A DNA stretch of 64,000 nucleotides from Sorangium cellulosum So0157-2 (GCF_000418325.1 NC_021658.1:11422001-11486000), one strand, 5' to 3'. Positions 41,670-50,602 are shown, counted from the stretch's first letter. Made by a program: numbers and translations. The notes: generated by a model from the letters alone, not told the origin.

Positions 41670-42677
41670 TCACTCGCGCGCGGCGCGCCAGCGCGTCATC
41701 CGGCCGCCGGTGAGCAGGTCGAGCGACGCCTCGGCCTCGAGCGCCGCGAGCGCGGCGGCGCGGCGCTCCTCGGGGCTCCGGCCCGGATCGGCCGAGAGCG
41801 CGACGGCGCGCTGCCAGGCGAAGAGCAGCTCGAGCACGCGCGCCGTGAGCTTCGCCTGCAGCTCGGCGCGCTCGCGGCGGAGGCGCTCCAGGGCGATCTC
41901 CTCGTCGGCGAAGACCACGCGATCGAGCCGCCAGGTCGCGCGCGCCTCGAGCCAGAGGCTCGTGCCGCCGGAGGCCGTCCTCCGCGCCGGATCGTACTCG
42001 GTGGGGGCCAGGTTCTCCGCCTCGTCGACGAGGCGCGAGACGCGGAGCCGCAGCTCCGGGAGCAGCGACGACGTCCGGGCGCGCGACGCGATGGCGTCGA
42101 TGCGCGCCTCGGGATCGAGCAGGCGCGACTGCCGCAGCGCCGCCTCGACGATCGCGCGGGCCATCGCCGGCGTGACCCGGACCGGCAGCGGGAGCGGCGG
42201 CTCGACCTCGGCCGGCGGCGGCGCCGGAGGCGGCGCGGGGGGCGCCTCCGCGGGATCGGGCGCCGGCGCCGCGCGGGGCGGGCCGGGCGCCGGCGCCGCG
42301 CGGGGCGGGCTCGGAGGCGCGGGCTTCAGCCGCGGCGCCTCGGGTTCGGCGATGGCGGAGGGAGGGGGCACGCCAGGGCGATCGGAGAGCCGCTCCAGGG
42401 GGATGCTCGCGAGCAGCATGCCGCTGAGGGAGCGCTCGCCGCCTTCGAGCCGCGCGAGCCCGAGCTGGAGCGAGATCCAGAGCGGCTGCGCGCGCCCCGG
42501 GGACGGAGCCCAGAGCTCGTGGGGCGCGGCGTCGAGGCGGTCCACGCGCGGGTCGAGCGCGGTCGGCTCATCGTCGAAGGGGAGCTCGGCGCGCGCCTCG
42601 GGCGCGGACAGGGCGCAGGCGAGCGCGCCGAGGAGGGAGAGAACGGGGGTGGCGAGGGATCGGTGGTTCGGTTGCAC
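41670..42677 (-). CDS. Exported protein with Pro-rich linker and helical C-terminal domain
   Basis: A 335-residue secreted or periplasmic protein. GTG 42677 begins a signal peptide (SLATPVLSLLGALACALSAPEARA). A short N-terminal region is followed by a Pro/Ala linker (about residues 110-165) and a helical domain (ITPAMARAIVEAALRQSRLLD, LRLRVSRLVDEAENLAP, IALERLRRERAELQAKLTARVLELLFAWQRAVAL) that resembles periplasmic coiled-coil parts of outer-membrane efflux proteins. No family name can be given. It is convergent with the preceding lipoprotein, with 9 bp between stops. Confidence 0.7.
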   Translation of the reverse strand: MQPNHRSLATPVLSLLGALACALSAPEARAELPFDDEPTALDPRVDRLDAAPHELWAPSPGRAQPLWISLQLGLARLEGGERSLSGMLLASIPLERLSDRPGVPPPSAIAEPEAPRLKPAPPSPPRAAPAPGPPRAAPAPDPAEAPPAPPPAPPPAEVEPPLPLPVRVTPAMARAIVEAALRQSRLLDPEARIDAIASRARTSSLLPELRLRVSRLVDEAENLAPTEYDPARRTASGGTSLWLEARATWRLDRVVFADEEIALERLRRERAELQAKLTARVLELLFAWQRAVALSADPGRSPEERRAAALAALEAEASLDLLTGGRMTRWRAARE

Positions 42678-42734
42678 GCGAGCTGGGTCGACCGCCGCGC
42701 GCCGCCAGTTGCGTGAGCGGGTCGTCCGGCTCGC

Positions 42735-45194
42735 TCAGCGGCTCCCCGAGGGCGGGCGCGCCGCGGTGGCGAAGCTCCGCCACAGCTCGGTTCCGCCGCC
42801 AGGGGGTCGAGGCCGCTCGGCGCCGCCGCGCAGCTCGCTCGCGCCGCCGCGCAGCTCGCTCGCGCCGCCGCGCAGCTCGCTCGCGCCGCCGCGCAGCTCG
42901 CTCGCGCCGCCGCGCAGCTCGCTCGCGCCGCCGCGCAGCTCGCTCGCGCCGCCGCGCAGCTCGCTCGCGCCGCCGCGCAGCTCGCTCGCGCCGCCGCGCA
43001 GCTCGCTCGCGCCGCCGCGCAGCTCGCTCGCGCCGCCGCGCAGCTCGCTCGCGCCGCCGCGCAGCTCGCTCGCGCCGCCGCGCAGCTCGCTCGCGCCGCC
43101 GCGCAGCTCGCTCGCGCCGCCGCGCAGCTCGCTCGCGCCGCCGAGGGATCGAGGCCGCTCGGCGCCGGCGCGCCGGAAGGCCTCGCTGGCGTGGGGCTGG
43201 CCGACGGGCCCCGGCCAGGCGCTGCCGCCGCCTCCCCGGAGCAGGTCGCTCGACCCGCCGCGGGTCGCCGCGACCGCCTGCGCGAGCGCCTCTGCGGTCG
43301 GCGTCGTTCCCGAGGGGAAGCGCGGCGGCCCCTCGCGGGGCGGCTCGCGGGTCGCCGCGACCGCCCGCGCGAGCGCCTCCGCGGTCGGCGCCGCGCCCGA
43401 GGGGAAGCGCGGCGGCCCCTCGCCCGGCGAGGCGAGCGCTGGTCCTGGGGCGATCGCCGCGCTGGGGTCGGGCGCGACCGCGTCGGCCGCGCGGGTGCCG
43501 AGCGGGGTTGGCGCGATGGGAGCGGCGTCGCTGCTCGCGGCCGGCGCGGCAGCTTCCGTGGTTGCGTCGCTGCTCGCGGCCGGCGCGGCCGCTTCCGTGG
43601 TCGCGTCGCTGCTCGCGGCAGGCGTGGCGGCCGCCGCAGCGATGTCGCGGGCCGCGGGGGGTGCGGCAGCCGTGGCCCCATCGCTGCCGGCGACGGGCGC
43701 TGCCTCGGCCGCCCCGGGTTGCGCGGCGCGGCTCGCGGCCGGCGCGCTCGGGGCCGGCGGAGGTGCGATCACGGAGCCCGCCCCCGCAACGTACGCCGCG
43801 GCGACGCTCTCCCCAGCCTGGCCGCTCGCCCCCGAGGTGGGCAGGGACGGTGCTGCCGCGTCGAGCGCGCCGGACGCCGCGGACGGCACATCGCCGCCGG
43901 CGCCCTCGAGGTGCGGCTGCGCGTCGCGCGTCGGTCCGGCGGGGCGGTCCGCCGGGACCTCGTCCTGCAGCGCCGCCTGCGCGGCAGCGTCGGGCTCCGG
44001 CGCGGGCGGCCTCGGCGCGAGCGGCATCGCGCGCGGCGCAGCGACCTCCAGGCCCACCGCAAAGGGCTCGAACACGTCGCCGTCGAGCCAGCCCGTGCAC
44101 ATCCGGAGGTGCGAGCCGGCCGGGATGTCGCGCACGAACATGTCGCCGAAGAGCGCGTCGATCGCGAGATCCCGCTGCTCGACCACCGGCCTCTCCCAGC
44201 TCGGGAGCACCGCGACCACGCGGATCACGAGCTGCCCTTGCGGGCGGCGCGCGCGCGCTCGCGCGAGCGTCCGGGGGCGCACTTCCCAGTAAACGTAGAG
44301 CGTCTCCGGATCGACCGCGAGGCCGACGACTTCGTCGAGGTCGTACCGCGCCGGGAGCTCCGCGCGCTCGTCCTGCAAGGCCGCGGCGAGGCCCGGCGGC
44401 GCGCCCGCGACGACGCGCTCCGCGATGGCCGCCGGCGCCGGAGCGTCCGCGGGAGAGGGGTCTCGCGGCGGCTGCACCGGCTCGAGGTCGGGAGCCGCGG
44501 AGACGGGCTCGGGCTGACGATCCTGCTCGCCCGCGATGGAGGCCTCGGGAGGCTCGCTCGAGCCGGTGCCCGTCGCGGCCTCTGCGCCGGTGTCCTTCGC
44601 TGCCTCTGCGCCGGTCTCCTCCGCCTCCGCGGCTTCGACGCCGGTCTCCTCCGCCTCCGCGGATTCGGCCCCGGCCTCCTTCGCCTCCGCGGCTTCGGCC
44701 CCGGCCTCCTCCGCGTCCTCCGCCTCCGCGTCCTCCGCCCCTCGCGCCTCCGCCCCCTCGCGCTGCGCCTGCTCGATCAGCCGCTCCCGGAGCCGCCGCG
44801 CGTCCTCGTGCTGCGGCTCGCGCTCGAGGATCTCGTCGAGCACGGCGATCGCCCGGTCCGTGTGCCCCTGCGACGCGTAGATCTCGGCGAGCGTCGTCGT
44901 GGCCCGCGGCGGCGGCGGGGGCGGCGGCCACTGCTCGGGCGGGGCCTCGCCGCGCAGCGCGCGCGCGGTCTCCGGCATGTGCAGGCCGCGCTCGACCACG
45001 CGCGACAGCAGATCGCGCGCCCGCCCGAGGAAGCCGCGCAGCCGGGCCCGCTCCGGCTCCCCCTGCGCGGTGCGCGCCAGGATCTCGTCGACGAGCTCGG
45101 CCTTCGTGAGCACGCGCGGCCGCGGCACCCCGAGGCCCTCGGCGCGCGCTATCAGCTCCTCCCGCGTCAGCCCGTCGAGCTCCCGGCGCTCCAT
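42735..45194 (-). CDS. DUF4912 protein with Rho-N-like N-terminus and 15 tandem GGASELR repeats
   Basis: An 819-residue protein. Order: a SAP/Rho-N-like helix pair (LDGLTREELIARAEGLGVP, LTKAELVDEILAR), a helical hinge, a TPR-like piece (TLAEIYASQGHTDRAIAVLD), an acidic Ala/Glu region (about residues 165-225), the DUF4912 domain (PARYDLDEVVGLAVDPETLYVYWEV, DMFVRDIPAGSHLRMCTGWL), then over 350 disordered residues including 13-residue repeats (AASSDATTEAAAP) and fifteen exact 7-residue repeats. Comparable proteins in other bacteria combine the Rho-N and DUF4912 domains; function unknown. ATG 45194 has TAGCGT 8 nt upstream, so it may be leaderless. Confidence 0.82.
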   Translation of the reverse strand: MERRELDGLTREELIARAEGLGVPRPRVLTKAELVDEILARTAQGEPERARLRGFLGRARDLLSRVVERGLHMPETARALRGEAPPEQWPPPPPPPRATTTLAEIYASQGHTDRAIAVLDEILEREPQHEDARRLRERLIEQAQREGAEARGAEDAEAEDAEEAGAEAAEAKEAGAESAEAEETGVEAAEAEETGAEAAKDTGAEAATGTGSSEPPEASIAGEQDRQPEPVSAAPDLEPVQPPRDPSPADAPAPAAIAERVVAGAPPGLAAALQDERAELPARYDLDEVVGLAVDPETLYVYWEVRPRTLARARARRPQGQLVIRVVAVLPSWERPVVEQRDLAIDALFGDMFVRDIPAGSHLRMCTGWLDGDVFEPFAVGLEVAAPRAMPLAPRPPAPEPDAAAQAALQDEVPADRPAGPTRDAQPHLEGAGGDVPSAASGALDAAAPSLPTSGASGQAGESVAAAYVAGAGSVIAPPPAPSAPAASRAAQPGAAEAAPVAGSDGATAAAPPAARDIAAAAATPAASSDATTEAAAPAASSDATTEAAAPAASSDAAPIAPTPLGTRAADAVAPDPSAAIAPGPALASPGEGPPRFPSGAAPTAEALARAVAATREPPREGPPRFPSGTTPTAEALAQAVAATRGGSSDLLRGGGGSAWPGPVGQPHASEAFRRAGAERPRSLGGASELRGGASELRGGASELRGGASELRGGASELRGGASELRGGASELRGGASELRGGASELRGGASELRGGASELRGGASELRGGASELRGGASELRGGASELRGGAERPRPPGGGTELWRSFATAARPPSGSR
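42820..43134. repeat. 21-bp minisatellite, 15 exact units, in frame
   Basis: Unit GCGCCGCCGCGCAGCTCGC+TC repeated fifteen times with essentially no variation across 315 bp, encoding GGASELR on the minus strand. Uniformity at third codon positions points to recent expansion rather than selection on old copies. Confidence 0.95.
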
Positions 45195-45202
45195 CGCCGT
45201 GG

Positions 45203-45208
45203 ACGCTA
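45203..45208 (-). promoter_or_regulatory. -10-like hexamer of DUF4912 gene
   Basis: TAGCGT on the minus strand, 8 nt before ATG 45194. Confidence 0.38.
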
Positions 45209-45243
45209 CCACATCCGCCGCGCGCCCACCGGCGCGCAGCCGC

Positions 45244-46245
45244 TCACCGAAAGGCGCCCTCCGCCGCCGGATCCGGGGCGAGCGGCGCGAGCCGCGCGCG
45301 CGCAGCCTCGGCGTCGCGCGCGATCTGCGCCTTGAGCTCCGGCAGGCCCGAGAACCGCCGCTCCTCGCGCAGCCGGGCGACGAGGTGCACCCGCAGCGCC
45401 GCGCCGTAGAGATCCTCGTCGATGTCGAACAGGTGCACCTCGAGGTTCGGCCGCGCCTGCTTCGACGGCTCGACCGTCGGCCGCACGCCGAGGTTCGCCA
45501 CGCCGCGGGCGAGCGCGATCGCGCGGCCCGACGGCGTCACCCGATCGACGAGCGTCGCGTACACGCCGAACGGCGGGAGCGCCTCCTCGATCTCGTCGAG
45601 GTTGCAGGTGGGGAAGCCGATGGTCCGGCCCCGCTTGGCCCCCTGCGCGACCACGCCCGACAGCATGTGCGGGCGCGACAGCATCTGCTCGGCCGCCTCG
45701 AGATCCCCGCGCGCGATCGCCGCGCGGACGCGGGTGCTCGACCACGCCCCCTCGGCGTCGCCCACGAGCGGGTGCGATCGCGTCTCGAAGCCGAGATCCT
45801 CCCCGAGGCGCCCGAGCGTCGTGAAGTCCCCGGCGCGCCCGTGGCCGAACCGGAAGTTCGCGCCGACCAGGACGACGCGCGCGGCGAGCCGATCGAGCAG
45901 CACGCGCCGCACGAACTCCTCCGGCGTCTGCGCCGCGAACGCCCGATCGAACGTCACCACCTCCACCCGGATCGCCGGCTGCACGCGCCGGATGAGCTCG
46001 ATCTTGCGCGGCAGCGCCGTCAGCGTCGGCGGCGGGGTCCGGCCAAGGACGCTCGCCGGATGCGGCGCGAACGTGAGCGCCACCGGCGAGAGCCCCCGCC
46101 GCTCCGCGTCGAGCGCCGCGTCGGCGAGCAGCGCCTGGTGCCCCCGGTGGACGCCGTCGAAGTTGCCGATGATGACCAGGCTGCCCCGCGGCCCGACCGC
46201 GGCGCGCCCGCCCTGCCCGCCAGCGGCGGCAGCAAAATACTCCAC
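45244..46245 (-). CDS. ribF: Bifunctional riboflavin kinase / FAD synthetase
   Basis: A 333-residue RibF that makes FMN and then FAD. The N-terminal adenylyltransferase has IIGNFDGVHRGHQALL (HxGH-like), LTFAPHPASVLG, VLVGANFRFGHGRAGD and WSSTRVRAAIARGD (SSTxxR motif). The C-terminal kinase has GAKRGRTIGFPTCNLD, GVYATLV, GVANLGVRPTV and NLEVHLFDIDEDLYG. Start is GTG 46245. A TAGCGT hexamer lies only 2 nt upstream of that GTG, so the true start could be discussed, but no better in-frame start exists before the conserved GNFDG. Confidence 0.95.
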   Translation of the reverse strand: MEYFAAAAGGQGGRAAVGPRGSLVIIGNFDGVHRGHQALLADAALDAERRGLSPVALTFAPHPASVLGRTPPPTLTALPRKIELIRRVQPAIRVEVVTFDRAFAAQTPEEFVRRVLLDRLAARVVLVGANFRFGHGRAGDFTTLGRLGEDLGFETRSHPLVGDAEGAWSSTRVRAAIARGDLEAAEQMLSRPHMLSGVVAQGAKRGRTIGFPTCNLDEIEEALPPFGVYATLVDRVTPSGRAIALARGVANLGVRPTVEPSKQARPNLEVHLFDIDEDLYGAALRVHLVARLREERRFSGLPELKAQIARDAEAARARLAPLAPDPAAEGAFR

Positions 46246-46373
46246 AGACGCTACCTAACCCGAAGCACCGCCCAACGAAAAGCCGGTGGGCAAGCCCGGT
46301 GGGCAAGCGAGGACCAGGGGAGCCGCCCGGCACGATACGCATGTACAGCCAAGCGTCCGATGTACAGAGCCGC

Positions 46374-46400
46374 TTGACGGCCTCATGCCCGGCTGATAGA
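46374..46400 (+). promoter_or_regulatory. Candidate promoter of prs
   Basis: TTGACG at 46374-46379 and GATAGA at 46395-46400, 15 bp apart, upstream of the GTG at 46434. Spacing is short; tentative. Confidence 0.3.
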
Positions 46401-46433
46401 GCCGCGCTCCCCTAAATGGGCTGGAGGCGCGCC

Positions 46434-47378
46434 GTGTTCAAGAGAGTCAGTATCTTCTCCGGCAACGCCAATTTCGCACTCACCCAGGAAATTTGTCAGG
46501 TCCTGGAGCAACCCATGGGGAAGTCGCGGGTGTCGCGCTTCTCCGACGGGGAGACGTTCTGCGTCATCCAGGAGAACGTCCGCGGCGTCGACACCTACGT
46601 CGTGCAGCCTACCTGCTCGCCGGTGAACGACAGCGTGATGGAGCTCCTGATCATGGTCGACGCGCTCCGCCGCGCCTCGGCCGGCTCGATCACGGCGGTC
46701 ATCCCCTACTACGGCTATGCCCGGCAGGACCGGAAGGTCGCGCCGAGGACGCCGATCACCTCGAAGCTGGTCGCCGACCTCATCGTCGCCGCCGGGGTGA
46801 ACCGGATCGTCGCGCTCGACCTGCACGCCGGGCAGATCCAGGGCTTCTTCAACATCCCGTTCGACCACCTGTACGCGATGCCGGCGCTGCTCGACCATCA
46901 CCTCCGCGAGCACTACGGCAAGGACGTGGTCATCGTCTCGCCGGACGCCGGCGGCGTCGAGCGGGCCCGCGCCTACTCGAAGCGCCTCCAGGGCACGCTG
47001 GCGATCATCGACAAGCGCCGCGAGCGGGCGAACGAGAGCGAGGTCATGAACATCATCGGCGAGGTGGCCGGCAAGCAGTGCCTCATCCTCGACGACCTCA
47101 TCGACACCGCCGGTACCCTGGTGAACGCCGCCAACGCCCTGATGAAGCAGGGCGCCAGGAGCGTCGCCGCCTGCGCCACGCACCCGGTCCTGTCCGGTCC
47201 GGCCGTCGAGCGCATCAAGGACTCCCCCCTCACCGAGGTCGTGGTGACGAACTCGATCCCGCTCTCGGACGAGGCGCGGGCGTCCGGTAAGTTCAAGGTC
47301 GTCTCGGTGGCGCGGCTGCTCGCCGAGGCGATCCGCCGCATCCATCACTCGGACTCGGTGAGCTCGCTCTTCGTCTGA
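46434..47378 (+). CDS. prs: Ribose-phosphate pyrophosphokinase
   Basis: A 314-residue PRPP synthase (ribose 5-phosphate + ATP to PRPP + AMP), supplying nucleotide, His and Trp pathways. Signatures: FSDGETFCVIQENVRG, IPYYGYARQDRK, ALDLHAGQIQGFF (metal and ribose-phosphate site) and LILDDLIDTAGTLVNAA (PRPP loop). GTG 46434 is preferred over ATG 46416 because GGAGG (46423-46427) sits 6 nt ahead of it and VFKRVSIFSGN matches the usual N-terminus. It heads the block prs-rplY-pth-rpsF-rpsR-rplI, a common bacterial order. Confidence 0.96.
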   Translation: MFKRVSIFSGNANFALTQEICQVLEQPMGKSRVSRFSDGETFCVIQENVRGVDTYVVQPTCSPVNDSVMELLIMVDALRRASAGSITAVIPYYGYARQDRKVAPRTPITSKLVADLIVAAGVNRIVALDLHAGQIQGFFNIPFDHLYAMPALLDHHLREHYGKDVVIVSPDAGGVERARAYSKRLQGTLAIIDKRRERANESEVMNIIGEVAGKQCLILDDLIDTAGTLVNAANALMKQGARSVAACATHPVLSGPAVERIKDSPLTEVVVTNSIPLSDEARASGKFKVVSVARLLAEAIRRIHHSDSVSSLFV

Positions 47379-47497
47379 CCGGCGGCGCGCGTCCGGCGGA
47401 ACCGGCGGAACCTTGCGCAACCTCGCGAAAGGGACCCCGGCGGCGCAGGTCGCCCGCGCTCCCGCCACAAAAAACGCCGCTGCCCGGCGACGAAGGC

Positions 47498-47527
47498 TCG
47501 ACTTTCCTTTTCTCGTTCTGCTATAGC
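47498..47527 (+). promoter_or_regulatory. Candidate promoter of rplY-pth block
   Basis: TCGACT (47498-47503) and TATAGC (47522-47527) are 18 bp apart, with TGC just before the -10. It would give rplY a leader of about 60 nt. Confidence 0.4.
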
Positions 47528-47592
47528 GCCGCACCCTACGCCGGAGTGGACCGCGCACCGCGGGCCTCCGGATCACTTCTGGAGCCGTCGTC

Positions 47593-48279
47593 ATGGAGAT
47601 CATCAAGCTCAACGCCACGAGGCGCGAGGAGAGCGGCAAGAGCGCGTCGAGCCGCCTGCGCCGCGCCGGACAGATTCCCGCCATCGCCTACGGGCGCGAG
47701 CTCGCGCCGCTGTCGGTCGCCGTCTCGCCGAAGGCGCTCCTTCAGGTGCTCGGCTCCGACCACGGCAAGAACTCCGTGGTCGAGCTCGCCATCGAGAACG
47801 GCGAGACGCTCACCGTCATGGTGCGCGACTACGACTACCACCCGATCTCGCGGGAGCTCGTCCACGCCGACTTCATCCAGGTGAAGCTCGACCAGCCCGT
47901 CGACGTGCACATCCCCTTCCGCACCGTGGGCAAGCCGAAGGGCGTGGTCACCGGCGGCGTGCTCCAGCAGATCTTCCGCACGATCCCGGTGCGCTGCCTG
48001 CCCGAGAAGATCCCGTCGTTCATCGAGATCGACGTGACCGAGCTCGACATGGGCGAGTCGTTCAAGGCGAGCGGGCTGACGCTGCCCGAGGGCGTGAAGG
48101 CCCTGCTCGCCGACGACCAGACGATCGCCGTCGTCAACGCGCCCGAGAAGGCCGGCGCCGAGGAAGAGGCGAAGCCTGCTGCCGGCGCGCCGGCCGCGGC
48201 CGCTGCCCCTGCCGGCGGCGCGGCTGCCCCCGCCAAGGGCGGCGCCGCCCCCGCGGGCGACAAGAAGGACAAGAAGTAG
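47593..48279 (+). CDS. rplY: 50S ribosomal protein L25/Ctc
   Basis: A 228-residue bL25 of the long CTC type, binding 5S rRNA. N-terminal domain: LNATRREESGKSASSRLRRAG, IPAIAYGRELAPL; C-terminal TL5/CTC domain: HADFIQVKLDQPVDVHIPF, GVVTGGVLQQIFRTIPVRCLP and ALLADDQTIAVVNAP. The tail is a lysine-ended Ala/Gly/Pro extension. Usual prs-rplY-pth neighbourhood supports the call. Confidence 0.95.
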   Translation: MEIIKLNATRREESGKSASSRLRRAGQIPAIAYGRELAPLSVAVSPKALLQVLGSDHGKNSVVELAIENGETLTVMVRDYDYHPISRELVHADFIQVKLDQPVDVHIPFRTVGKPKGVVTGGVLQQIFRTIPVRCLPEKIPSFIEIDVTELDMGESFKASGLTLPEGVKALLADDQTIAVVNAPEKAGAEEEAKPAAGAPAAAAAPAGGAAAPAKGGAAPAGDKKDKK

Positions 48280-48417
48280 CCCCGGCCCGGGCGCGGGCCG
48301 CCCCTCGCCTCGGTCCCCCGAGGCGCGCGCGGCCCGCCCCGCCCTGCGCCGCGCCCCCGCGCATCGCAGCCCGCCTCTGTCCCAAGGATTCCAGGGATCC
48401 AGCAGAACCCGCTCGCC

Positions 48418-49089
48418 ATGCTGCTCGTGGTCGGCCTGGGAAATCCGGGCAAGGAATACGCCGCTCACCGGCACAACGTCGGCTTCATGGCCATCGACGC
48501 GCTGGCCGACGAGGTCCGGGCCGATCCGTTCCGCGAGAAGTTCTCGGGCGTGCACGCGAAGGCGGAGATCGCCGGGCAGCCGGCGATCCTGCTCAAGCCG
48601 ATGACCTACATGAACGAGTCGGGCCGCAGCGTTCAGCCGGCGATGGCCTTCTTCAAGGTCGCGCCGTCCTCGCTGATCGTGCTGCACGACGAGCTCGACC
48701 TGCCGTTCGGCACGGTTCGCCTGAAGGTCGGCGGCGGGCACGCGGGGCACAACGGGCTGCGCTCGATCATCGCGCACTGCGGGACGGGCAACTTCGGGCG
48801 CGTCCGCCTCGGGATCGGGCGGCCGCCGCCGGGCTACCGGGGCGAGGTCGCGGGCTACGTGCTGTCGGGGTTCGACGCGGTCGAGCGCGCGGGCCTGCCC
48901 GACTGCTTGAAGCAAGCTGTCCAAAGTGTGCTAGAAGTCGCCGCCCGCGGCTTCGACGCCGCGATGAACGTTCGAAACACCCGGCCCAAGCCGGGCAAGA
49001 GGCAGAAGGGCGAAGGGGACGGGCCGACAGACCCGGCCCCTGCCGCGAAGGGGGAGAGGGGTCCCCTCCCCCCGACGCAGAAGCCCTGA
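48418..49089 (+). CDS. pth: Peptidyl-tRNA hydrolase
   Basis: A 223-residue Pth that releases tRNA from prematurely dissociated peptidyl-tRNA. VVGLGNPGKEYAAHRHNVGF carries the catalytic His (residue 19); KPMTYMNESGRSV, LIVLHDELDLPFGTVRLK and GGGHAGHNGLRSI hold the substrate-binding Asn and Asp residues. The last 35 residues form a Lys/Pro-rich disordered extension longer than in E. coli. Confidence 0.96.
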   Translation: MLLVVGLGNPGKEYAAHRHNVGFMAIDALADEVRADPFREKFSGVHAKAEIAGQPAILLKPMTYMNESGRSVQPAMAFFKVAPSSLIVLHDELDLPFGTVRLKVGGGHAGHNGLRSIIAHCGTGNFGRVRLGIGRPPPGYRGEVAGYVLSGFDAVERAGLPDCLKQAVQSVLEVAARGFDAAMNVRNTRPKPGKRQKGEGDGPTDPAPAAKGERGPLPPTQKP

Positions 49090-49152
49090 TCCTCGACGGA
49101 GACAGGTTGTCGCGCCCGCGCTCGCGACGCTCGACAAGCTGCTCCTTTCCTC

Positions 49153-49175
49153 GCTCCGGGGCGTCGCCCCGGGGC
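49153..49175 (+). promoter_or_regulatory. Leader hairpin of rpsF operon
   Basis: GCTCCGGGGC-GTC-GCCCCGGGGC forms a 10-bp stem 26 nt before the rpsF start. Many bacteria place an S6:S18-binding RNA element in this leader; the position fits, but the characteristic CCG-containing bulge is not clearly seen. Confidence 0.35.
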
Positions 49176-49201
49176 CACAGGCCGAGAGGGAAGACCGAAG
49201 A

Positions 49202-49741
49202 ATGAGCCGACAGGTAACGGCGCCCGGGCGCGCCAAAGAGTACGAGACCATTTACATCCTGCGACCCGACATCGACGCCGACGGCGCCGAGCGGATCGGG
49301 ACGCGCCTCGCCGAGGTCGTGACCCGCGAGGCGGGCCGTCTGACCAAGGTCGAGACGTGGGGGCGCCGCCGCCTCGCGTACGACATCGCCAAGCACCGCC
49401 GCGGCGTGTACGTCTACCTGAAGTACCTCGGGGGCGGGAAGGTCGTCTCCGAGATCGAGCGCAACCTGCGCCTCGCCGACGGCGTGCTGAAGTACCAGAC
49501 GGTGCTCGTGCGCAACGACGTCGAGGTCCAGGGCCTCACGGTCGCCGACGAGGACGTGAAGTTCGAGCGCCTCGAGCTCACGCCGATCGAGGACGACCGC
49601 GACGACTCGCGCGAGCGGCAGCTCGGCCTCATCGAGCCGGAGCGCCGCGTCGACCGCAGCTCCGAGGCGGCCCCGGCGGGCGACCTCGACGAGGCTGAAG
49701 AGGGCGAGGCGGAAGGCGCCGCCGACGAGGAGGAGAGCTGA
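49202..49741 (+). CDS. rpsF: 30S ribosomal protein S6
   Basis: A 179-residue bS6; the core YETIYILRPDIDADGAERIGT, VETWGRRRLAYDIAKHRRGVYV and EIERNLRLADGVLKYQTVLV is canonical. The last 70 residues form an acidic extension (PIEDDRDDSRERQLGLIEPE, then Glu-rich end). Starts 26 nt after the leader hairpin and ends 2 bp before rpsR. Confidence 0.96.
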   Translation: MSRQVTAPGRAKEYETIYILRPDIDADGAERIGTRLAEVVTREAGRLTKVETWGRRRLAYDIAKHRRGVYVYLKYLGGGKVVSEIERNLRLADGVLKYQTVLVRNDVEVQGLTVADEDVKFERLELTPIEDDRDDSRERQLGLIEPERRVDRSSEAAPAGDLDEAEEGEAEGAADEEES

Positions 49742-49743
49742 CA

Positions 49744-50064
49744 ATGAACGGCCGCAACAACGACATGGGCCGCAACGGCGGCGCTGACTACGACGATCGC
49801 GACTTCGGGCGCACGCCCGACCTGAACGCGGACGCCCCCGGGCGCCGCCGCACGGGCCGGAAGCGCGTCTGCCGCTACTGCGCGGACAAGGCGCTGGTCA
49901 TCGACTACAAGGACCCGCAGGCGCTCAAGTACTTCATCTCGGAGCGCGGCAAGGTCGTCCCGCGCCGCATCAGCGGCAACTGCGCGCGCCACCAGCGCAA
50001 GGTGACGCTCTCGATCAAGCGCGCGCGCAACATCGCGCTCTTGCCGTTCACCGTGACGGCGTAG
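49744..50064 (+). CDS. rpsR: 30S ribosomal protein S18
   Basis: A 106-residue bS18. Core: RKRVCRYCADKALVIDYKD, LKYFISERGKVVPRRISGN and CARHQRKVTLSIKRARNIAL. An N-terminal extension of about 35 residues (NGRNNDMGRNGGADYDDRD) is present. The Cys-containing motif VCRYCADK resembles the zinc-binding variant with partner Cys at CARHQ. Confidence 0.96.
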   Translation: MNGRNNDMGRNGGADYDDRDFGRTPDLNADAPGRRRTGRKRVCRYCADKALVIDYKDPQALKYFISERGKVVPRRISGNCARHQRKVTLSIKRARNIALLPFTVTA

Positions 50065-50074
50065 GAGGTCGATC

Positions 50075-50527
50075 ATGGCAACCCACATCCATGTGGTCCT
50101 CACGGAGGACCTCCACAACGTCGGCAAGAGCGGCGAGCTCGTGAAGGTTCGCCCCGGCTTCGCGCGCAACTACCTCATCCCGCGCGGCCTCGCGGTGGGC
50201 GCCACCGCCGAGAACGTGTCCCGCATCGAGCACGAGAAGCGGGTCGCCGAGTCGCGCGCCGCGAAGACGCGCTCCGAGGCGGAGCAGCTCGCGGCCAAGC
50301 TGAACCAGGTGAAGCTGACCATCACCCGCCCGGTCGGCGAGGGCGACAAGCTGTACGGCTCGGTCACGGCGCGCGACATCGAAGAGGCGCTCGCCGCGCA
50401 GGGCTTCAGCGTCGACCGGCGCCGCATCGAGAGCGACACGATCAAGACGCTCGGCGCCCACACCGTGACGCTCCGCCTCGCCCCGTCCATCACGGCGTCG
50501 GTCGAGGTCACGGTCGCCGCCAAGTAA
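50075..50527 (+). CDS. rplI: 50S ribosomal protein L9
   Basis: A 150-residue bL9: HVVLTEDLHNVGKSGELVKV, RPGFARNYLIPRGLAV, a connecting helix (SRAAKTRSEAEQLAAKLNQV) and the C-terminal domain LYGSVTARDIEEALAAQGFSV. Last gene of the rpsF-rpsR-rplI operon; a hairpin follows. Confidence 0.96.
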   Translation: MATHIHVVLTEDLHNVGKSGELVKVRPGFARNYLIPRGLAVGATAENVSRIEHEKRVAESRAAKTRSEAEQLAAKLNQVKLTITRPVGEGDKLYGSVTARDIEEALAAQGFSVDRRRIESDTIKTLGAHTVTLRLAPSITASVEVTVAAK

Positions 50528-50533
50528 GCGTCC

Positions 50534-50558
50534 GGAAGCGCGGCTCGTCCGCGCTTCC
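50534..50558 (+). terminator. Hairpin terminator after rplI
   Basis: GGAAGCGCGG-CTCGT-CCGCGCTTCC, a perfect 10-bp stem starting 7 nt after the rplI stop, before the convergent sugar-kinase gene. No U tract. Confidence 0.6.
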
Positions 50559-50602
50559 ACCTCGTCCGCCACGCGCGGCTCGCCCGCGCGCTCGCGTCCT
50601 CC

